Positions 6,120 to 10,648 of a stretch of 10,648 bases of DNA are shown piece after piece. The stretch lies in contig JAKLFS010000013.1 in NCBI GenBank assembly GCA_022711075.1, positions 1-10,648 of the forward strand, written 5' to 3'. The notes below the pieces were generated by a model that was given only the letters and a program-made list of their open reading frames with translations, was not told the origin of the DNA and did not search any database. Numbering within the stretch: the first letter of the stretch is position 1; every line of letters begins with the position of its first letter. Source of the stretch: Patescibacteria group bacterium (GTDB lineage: Bacteria > Patescibacteriota > Minisyncoccia > UBA6257 > JAAZHW01). A program made the position numbers and the translations under genes.

Positions 6120-6569
6120 TCATTTTAGACCTTGCTTCGTTTTAACTGAGCCGACTTTCTGGACGGTGGAATAACCCTTTTCAACAGCTTCTCCCAACTT
6201 ACCCATTTTTTCAGTCGGCACCTTGTCTTTGAAATAAATCACCAGAAAGGCAATGGTTTTTAGGGGCACGAAATTAACAAAAGGAATCATATCTATTAGA
6301 CCGGCAATCGCCATCCATTCTGCCCGACGACCCTTAAAGAACAACCAAATCGTCGGAATGGCCATAGTGATTAAATCAAGCACAAGGGCAATAATTGTTC
6401 CTACGCCGCTCCAGCTAAACAAATCAACAATGTCAGCCACAACTAACCACGGCAAAATAAGCAATACTTCAGCAAAGATAATTGGCGACTTTTTTGCCGC
6501 CCCTCGTCCATCTTCCAATTCATCTCTTTCGTCTTCCGGCTCGCTTAAATTTTTAGTTGCTTCTACCAT
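6120..6569 (-). CDS. Small multi-pass membrane protein of the secretion-like operon
   Basis: This 149-residue protein is not assigned to a known family. It starts with an acidic, soluble stretch (SEPEDERDELEDG, residues 9-21). Three or four hydrophobic segments follow at about 29-50, 55-78 and 85-113, the last containing a proline-rich PFVNFVP kink that may split it in two. The tail is short and basic. Length and topology could fit an inner-membrane component of the secretion apparatus, but there is no motif that says which. It lies 15 bp downstream of the VirB4 gene and is preceded by a good promoter-like sequence whose -10 ends three bases before the ATG. It may therefore start a separate transcript together with the Ig-like, pilin and propeller genes. 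Confidence 0.75.
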   Translation of the reverse strand: MVEATKNLSEPEDERDELEDGRGAAKKSPIIFAEVLLILPWLVVADIVDLFSWSGVGTIIALVLDLITMAIPTIWLFFKGRRAEWMAIAGLIDMIPFVNFVPLKTIAFLVIYFKDKVPTEKMGKLGEAVEKGYSTVQKVGSVKTKQGLK

Positions 6570-6572
6570 AAA

Positions 6573-6601
6573 ATTATAGCACTTTTAAATTCCCTCGCCA
6601 A
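6573..6601 (-). promoter_or_regulatory. Candidate internal promoter inside the secretion-like operon
   Basis: On the - strand TTGGCG (6596-6601) is 17 bp from TATAAT (6573-6578) with an extended -10 TG one base upstream. The -35 and part of the spacer overlap the last codons of the VirB4 gene. The -10 ends only three bases before the ATG at 6567-6569, so the transcript would start at or just inside the coding region. It could give a leaderless mRNA for the membrane protein, Ig-like, pilin and propeller genes. Confidence 0.5.
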
Positions 6602-8393
6602 AATTCTCCTTGGCCTTTGCCAATTCCAATAGCTGCGCCGGATTAGTGGTAATGATTTGATCCTCGGCGTAAGAAGCGACGATTTTAATGGCAGCGTGTT
6701 TCAAGCCGGCAAAAAAGATGCCTTCGCCCACATCCGCCTCTAAAAGCAGCTGCTTCTCGGTTTCGGTCAGATTGAAGGTTTGGGCCACGGTCTCAATAGA
6801 AGCCGGGGATTGCTTCAAAAGCATCTGCAGGGCGGAGTTGGTGATAATCGGCCGACCCTGAGGTGAACGGATAAAATCGTCGACGTCCTGGGTAACGGTG
6901 GTCACCCCCAAAAAATATTTTCGGCAGCGCTTAACCAAGCTGAATAAGAAATTGGCGCCCGTTTCGAACTTCATCATCCACCAGGCCTCATCAATGATCA
7001 GAATTCTTTTCTTCATTTGAGAACGGATTAAATTCCAGATAAAGTTCAAAACGATAAACATCGCCACCGGCCGCAACTCATCCTCCAAGTCCCGAATGCC
7101 GAAAACTACCAGCCGGTTGTTCACATCGACGTTAGTCGGCTGATTAATGAAGCTGGCGAAGGTGCCGCGAGTGAATTTATACAAACGCTCAGCCAATCCG
7201 GCGCCGCCTTCCATATTTTCCAAAACAGTCTGCAAATCTTCCATTAGCGGCGGATTTATTTTTGAGAAATCGCTTTCCGGCGTAATATCGCGCGAAGCGT
7301 AAGCCTCGGAAATAGCCCGGTCTAAAATTCCGACTTCTTCGGAAGTCAAATCGCCAAGCATAATCCGCAAAAGGCCGGTAATGTTCAGAATATTGGATTT
7401 CAAGGCCTCGGCTGGCGGTTCGTCGGGCAAAAGCGGCGGCAAATCAAAAGGATTAATGTGCTGTTCGGAGGTCAGCGAAATGTTAATGTAAGAACCGCCG
7501 ACTGTTTCACACAGATATTTATATTCGTTCTCCGGATCAATCACTAAAACATCCGTTCCCATCATCATAGAACGCAAGATTTCCAGTTTCGTAAAATACG
7601 ATTTACCGCTTCCGGCCTTGGCGAAAATGACCATATTGCCGTTTTCCAAAGAGAAACGATCAAAAAGGATCAGACTGTTATTGTGCCGATTAATGCCGTA
7701 AAGAATTCCATTATCCGAGGTCAAATCAACGGAAACAAACGGAAAAATGCTGGAGAGCGGCGAAGAATTTAAAACCGTGTGAATACCGATTTTGTCTAAA
7801 CCCAAAGGAAAACTGGACTCCAGGCCTTCGGCTTGCTGGAAAAGCGCCGGTTTAGTATAGACCATCCGTCCCTCCAAAAAACTCGTGACCTTCTGTTCCA
7901 CCGTTTCCAATTCTTGCTGGCTGGAAGCGTAAATCGTAATATAGACTCCAACCTCAAAAAGCTTTTCCGTTGCCTGCTGCAAAGAATCGCGTAAATTTTC
8001 CAAATTCTCGTAAGCAGTTTCCAAAATCGGATCGCGCACCATACCTTTTTCCATTCTTTCCGACACCTGCGCCTCAACTTGAGCGGTTTTTTTGCGTAAT
8101 CGCTTTAGGGCCGTAGCCGTATCAACCGGATGAATGAAAATGGAAACATCAACCATCTGATCTATGTTAATAATGGGACCGAACCAGCCGCTGACCAAAT
8201 AGCGCGGATAAGCGATGACGAATAAAGTCTTAACATACAGTTCTCCGATCCGCACAAAATTAGAATCAACCTCCAAAGCCGGCGGAATCAAAAGCTCATG
8301 GATGTTTTGCTCTCCGAATTTGTACACTTCCGGAACCTCCGGAATTTTCTCTTCTTTTTTGAAAAATGGGAAAATTTTTGATAAATCAGGCAT
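6585..8393 (-). CDS. virB4: VirB4-type type IV secretion ATPase
   Basis: This 602-residue protein is a VirB4/TraE-like hexameric ATPase that energises pilus assembly and substrate transport at the inner membrane. The N-terminal part (about 30-200) has the segment RIGELYVKTLFVIAYPRY, typical of VirB4 proteins from Gram-positive elements, and a long charged helical stretch (about 95-145). The ATPase domain follows: Walker A AKAGSGKS at 258-265, DVLVIDPENEY at 281-291, Walker B RILIIDEAW at 463-471 (Asp468, Glu469) and a downstream TTVTQDVDDF motif (about 498-507) with the conserved glutamine. The first Walker A residue is Ala rather than Gly, but the essential GKS is intact. The ATG at 8391-8393 follows the TraC-like gene by 41 bp, with no Shine-Dalgarno. 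The family is secure; whether it works in conjugation, secretion or DNA uptake is not shown. Confidence 0.94.
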   Translation of the reverse strand: MPDLSKIFPFFKKEEKIPEVPEVYKFGEQNIHELLIPPALEVDSNFVRIGELYVKTLFVIAYPRYLVSGWFGPIINIDQMVDVSIFIHPVDTATALKRLRKKTAQVEAQVSERMEKGMVRDPILETAYENLENLRDSLQQATEKLFEVGVYITIYASSQQELETVEQKVTSFLEGRMVYTKPALFQQAEGLESSFPLGLDKIGIHTVLNSSPLSSIFPFVSVDLTSDNGILYGINRHNNSLILFDRFSLENGNMVIFAKAGSGKSYFTKLEILRSMMMGTDVLVIDPENEYKYLCETVGGSYINISLTSEQHINPFDLPPLLPDEPPAEALKSNILNITGLLRIMLGDLTSEEVGILDRAISEAYASRDITPESDFSKINPPLMEDLQTVLENMEGGAGLAERLYKFTRGTFASFINQPTNVDVNNRLVVFGIRDLEDELRPVAMFIVLNFIWNLIRSQMKKRILIIDEAWWMMKFETGANFLFSLVKRCRKYFLGVTTVTQDVDDFIRSPQGRPIITNSALQMLLKQSPASIETVAQTFNLTETEKQLLLEADVGEGIFFAGLKHAAIKIVASYAEDQIITTNPAQLLELAKAKENFGEGI

Positions 8394-8434
8394 ACTTTTA
8401 AAATTTCTAATTGATAAGCTTAAATCGCAAAATC

Positions 8435-9100
8435 TTATTCGCTTGGGGCAAACATTTCCGAAGATTTCTTTTCGGTCCTCTCCGGATTGTAAAGATTATA
8501 ATAAAGCTCCAGAAGCTCTTGGGTTTGCAGGCGGATGATTTTGACGCCCGTCGGCCGTAATCCGGAAAGCACGGCATTCACCCGATGTTTCAACTGCATT
8601 TTTTTCGACTCAAAATCCGTTTCTTCTTTTTGCTTGGAACTGCCGCTGGACTTTTTGACAGGAAGGGGCAATAATTCGGCAATTCTCCCCAGGGCCCTCT
8701 CCGCTTCTTCGGCGCCAACAGCATACGGAACAACGATATAGAACCTCTTGGACATAACGTTCGTCACGCTAACCAGGGTTTTGATGAATTGGGCGTACTC
8801 TTTAATCTGAATTTTCAACAGACCGTTTGTTTCGGCATCATCACGAACCTTAATTTTAGCCAAATAACTATCAATATTCACTTTCCGCGAATGAACGACG
8901 AATTGCACCGAGAAATCCAAACGGTTCAATAACCCTTGATAGGCCAGCATCACCAAGTTTTGCTCTTCTTCTGATTTCAAATCAAAATTGATTCCCGAAA
9001 CCATTAAAACCGCCCGGAGCGAACCGTCTTTTAAAAGAACGCAATCATCTTTGATTGTTTCCACGCTGACAAATTGTTCGGTTGAGGTTGATTGTGGCAT
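8435..9100 (-). CDS. TraC/VirB4 N-terminal-domain-like protein
   Basis: This 221-residue protein lacks any nucleotide-binding motif but resembles the N-terminal domain of TraC/VirB4 proteins. Residues 10-70 run VSVETIKDDCVLLKDGSLRA, then VMVSGINFDL-like strands (VLMVSGINFDL), a SEEEQNLVMLAYQGLLN helix and LDFSVQFVVHSR. Residues 118-127 form a second strand (KRFYIVVPYA). A helical region (130-200) with a low-complexity SSGSSKQKEE insert follows. In Patescibacteria such stand-alone TraC-like proteins often lie between PrgI and VirB4 genes, as here (28 bp and 41 bp gaps). It probably forms part of the inner-membrane ATPase complex, either docking on VirB4 or replacing part of it. It ends cleanly in a different frame from the VirB4 gene, so a simple frameshift split is unlikely. 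No membrane helix is visible. Confidence 0.8.
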   Translation of the reverse strand: MPQSTSTEQFVSVETIKDDCVLLKDGSLRAVLMVSGINFDLKSEEEQNLVMLAYQGLLNRLDFSVQFVVHSRKVNIDSYLAKIKVRDDAETNGLLKIQIKEYAQFIKTLVSVTNVMSKRFYIVVPYAVGAEEAERALGRIAELLPLPVKKSSGSSKQKEETDFESKKMQLKHRVNAVLSGLRPTGVKIIRLQTQELLELYYNLYNPERTEKKSSEMFAPSE

Positions 9101-9128
9101 AGGCCGAATTAAAAATTAAAATTTCCGC

Positions 9129-9527
9129 TTATTCATTATCTAATTTTTTAGCCAGTTCTTCCAATTCTTCTTGGGAAATGCGTTTTTTCTCTTTAACCGG
9201 CTCCTTCTTCGGCTCAGCCGGTTTCGGGGCAATGCTTTTTTTGGCCTGACCGCGCTGCCAAACATAGAGCCTGGGCCGAATCAGATATTTCAATCCGTTT
9301 ATGACTACTTTGAAAAGGGGCTGACCGTTAATTTTTACAAAAGCAAACCCCAAACCCGCTCCGGCAATGACGATGCTCACGATTATCCAGAGCCAAAATT
9401 GCAAAACAGAATAGAGAATGAAAATTATAATTCCGGCGCCGGCTAAAAACATGAATTGTTTTAAAGTCAAAGGGCCGATGATTTTATCTTCAATATCAAT
9501 AAATTGAGGAACTTGAAACGTAGCCAT
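9129..9527 (-). CDS. PrgI-family (VirB3-like) membrane protein
   Basis: This 132-residue protein opens with the PrgI-family signature QVPQFIDIEDKIIGPLTLKQ (residues 5-24). Two close membrane helices follow (about 25-42 and 44-64), then the conserved INGLKYLIRPRLYVWQ segment (76-91). The tail is a charged Lys/Pro/Glu extension (about 95-132) likely to be a flexible cytoplasmic arm or coiled coil. PrgI proteins are the counterpart of VirB3 in type IV secretion systems of Gram-positives and Patescibacteria and help anchor VirB4 at the membrane. The gene order PrgI, TraC-like, VirB4 supports that job. The ATG at 9525-9527 has no Shine-Dalgarno; 63 bp separate it from the upstream proline-rich gene, with no clear hairpin between them. 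Confidence 0.9.
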   Translation of the reverse strand: MATFQVPQFIDIEDKIIGPLTLKQFMFLAGAGIIIFILYSVLQFWLWIIVSIVIAGAGLGFAFVKINGQPLFKVVINGLKYLIRPRLYVWQRGQAKKSIAPKPAEPKKEPVKEKKRISQEELEELAKKLDNE

Positions 9528-9590
9528 GCTATTATTAGTAATTTCTAAAGCTTGAGTTTAGTTTTTGACGATGGAATGAATGGAAACAGT

Positions 9591-10648
9591 CTAAAATTTG
9601 AATTTGCGCAAATCAATGATATTTTCCGGCGGAACTTCAGGCATTTTTTCCGGCTCAGCTGGCACGCTTGTTTTTTCCTCCTTATTATTGGAAACTGGAG
9701 CGACCATAGAAGGAATAACTGCGTTCGGTTTATTATCTGGCTGAGACGCGCTGGAAGCAGTCGGAATCGTTGGGGCAATGGGAACGGTTTTTTCTGAAGA
9801 AACCGGCGCCGCTGGAGACGGAAAATTAACTCTATTGGCTGGAAACGAAGAAAATTTAATCAGCGGTGGCGCTTCTTTTTTAGTTTCAGAAACGACAGGG
9901 GTATCTTGCCTGATAATTGGGGCCGGCTCTTTGGGCCTGGGGAAAATTTCTGGCGGCTTAACTGCTTCAGCGGCTGGAGCGGAAAAATTAACTATTTTTA
10001 TGGGCCGGGGGGTTAATTTCGCTTCCAGAGATTTTTTATCCATCGCCACTTCCATATTAGAAACTACTTTTTCTTTTTGCGGAGTCACCTCTTCAAAAGA
10101 AATAACGAGAGGGGTCGGCGCTTCCAAGGTAGGCTTAACTTCCGCTTGCTGGCCGATAATCATCGGCGCGCCGGCGTCAGAACCGGACGCGGCTGATTCT
10201 GATTTTTTAAATTTGAAGAAGGGCAAAAATGATTTGCGCTTAACGGGTTCCGGTTGAAACGCTGGTTTTTCAGAAAGAACCGGCCCCGGGGAAACAATCG
10301 GCTCTGAAGCTACTTTTATCGGAACAACAACCGGCTCGGATTCTGGAACAAAACTCGGCATTTCCAATTCTTTTTCAGCTAGCGCTTCCGAAGCCAATAA
10401 CGCTTCTTTGGAAATCGGTTTATAAACCTCGCGCAAAAATTTTCTAAGCGGCAAAAAAATTTCCCGGTCAATTTCCTTGCTGATTGATTGTGCCACCATT
10501 GTATTACTGCCCATTTTTTCCGCCAATACCTTGGAGAAATCATTATAGTGCACGAAACCCATTAAAACATCGCCCACCAACAAAGTAAGGGCGTCGGCTT
10601 TTTCATCAGATAAATGATAAAAATCGCAAATACGGCTAATAATGTCAC
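9591..10648 (-). CDS. Proline-rich protein with helical N-terminal domain (5' end outside window)
   Basis: The frame is open from the window edge at 10648 and ends with TAG at 9591-9593, so at least 351 codons are present and the true start is upstream. A TTG at 10581-10583 is internal to the helical domain and is unlikely to be the start. The N-terminal part visible (about the first 95 residues) is a charged helical domain containing DEKADALTLLVGDVLMGFV, then a SISKEIDREIFLPLRKFL helix. Small domains like this occur beside type IV secretion genes in Patescibacteria. The rest is long, disordered and rich in Pro, Ala, Glu, Ser and Val, with one basic island (KRKSFLPFFKFKK), and ends with NIIDLRKFKF. 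It has no obvious membrane helix and may be a cytoplasmic scaffold or substrate-handling protein. The function is not known. Confidence 0.72.
   Translation of the reverse strand, partial: DIISRICDFYHLSDEKADALTLLVGDVLMGFVHYNDFSKVLAEKMGSNTMVAQSISKEIDREIFLPLRKFLREVYKPISKEALLASEALAEKELEMPSFVPESEPVVVPIKVASEPIVSPGPVLSEKPAFQPEPVKRKSFLPFFKFKKSESAASGSDAGAPMIIGQQAEVKPTLEAPTPLVISFEEVTPQKEKVVSNMEVAMDKKSLEAKLTPRPIKIVNFSAPAAEAVKPPEIFPRPKEPAPIIRQDTPVVSETKKEAPPLIKFSSFPANRVNFPSPAAPVSSEKTVPIAPTIPTASSASQPDNKPNAVIPSMVAPVSNNKEEKTSVPAEPEKMPEVPPENIIDLRKFKF

Noticed and set aside
8394..8434. Possible frameshift joining the TraC-like gene to VirB4
   Set aside because: The two frames differ, the gap is AT-rich non-coding sequence, and the VirB4 protein has its own complete N-terminal region, so separate genes fit better.
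9383..9391. DnaA-box-like TTATCCAGA inside the PrgI gene
   Set aside because: One mismatch to consensus, inside coding sequence, and no other boxes nearby; likely chance.
9778..10257. 159-codon + strand frame opposite the proline-rich protein
   Set aside because: It is antisense to a biased Pro/Ala/Glu-rich coding region, which favours long open opposite frames; the translation is low complexity without family motifs.
1..10648. tRNA, rRNA, CRISPR arrays, insertion sequences or attachment repeats
   Set aside because: Looked for by eye on both strands; no cloverleaf-like conserved segments, direct-repeat arrays, transposase motifs or terminal inverted repeats were seen.

Overview
The window looks like a chromosomal segment of a Patescibacteria (CPR) bacterium, probably of the Parcubacteria group. 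This is inferred from four things: reduced versions of housekeeping proteins (short YidC, KhpB and YidD), tight gene packing, almost no Shine-Dalgarno sequences, and a PrgI/VirB4/pilin-type secretion locus of the kind common in these genomes. UGA is used as a normal stop (for example at 3463-3465 and 5351-5353), which argues against the lineages that recode UGA (Gracilibacteria, Absconditabacteria). No database search was possible, so the lineage is an inference.

Region 1 (1-970, + strand) holds the 3' end of the RNase Y gene (rny), then a 142-bp intergenic stretch with one perfect DnaA box and an extended -10 promoter, then a gene for an HU-family nucleoid protein. HU ends at a strong bidirectional hairpin terminator that also serves the convergent sigma-factor gene.

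Region 2 (972-3536) is built around a compact divergent promoter. To the left runs an ECF-like sigma-70 family factor (- strand). To the right runs the classic origin-linked cluster rpmH-rnpA-yidD-yidC-khpB (L34, RNase P protein, YidD, YidC insertase, KH/R3H RNA-binding protein). Several of these genes overlap or share stop/start codons. The two divergent promoters each have a 17-bp spacer and an extended -10, and their -35 hexamers lie on the same 7 bp. dnaA, which often flanks rpmH, is not seen; the sigma gene occupies the divergent position. A second bidirectional terminator follows khpB.

Region 3 (3557-10648, all - strand) is a seven-kilobase type IV secretion-like operon. In transcription order it encodes a proline-rich protein with a helical N-terminal domain (cut by the window edge), a PrgI-family (VirB3-like) membrane protein, a TraC/VirB4 N-domain-like protein, a VirB4-type ATPase, a small membrane protein, an exported protein with a duplicated Ig/PKD-like module, a cysteine-rich VirB2/TrbC-like pilin, and a membrane-anchored TolB/WD40-like beta-propeller. 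The ATPase would power assembly, PrgI and the small membrane protein would form inner-membrane parts, and the pilin, Ig-like protein and propeller would be surface-exposed. No relaxase, coupling ATPase (VirD4) or outer-membrane core gene is visible here, so the machine may be for secretion, attachment or DNA uptake rather than classical conjugation.
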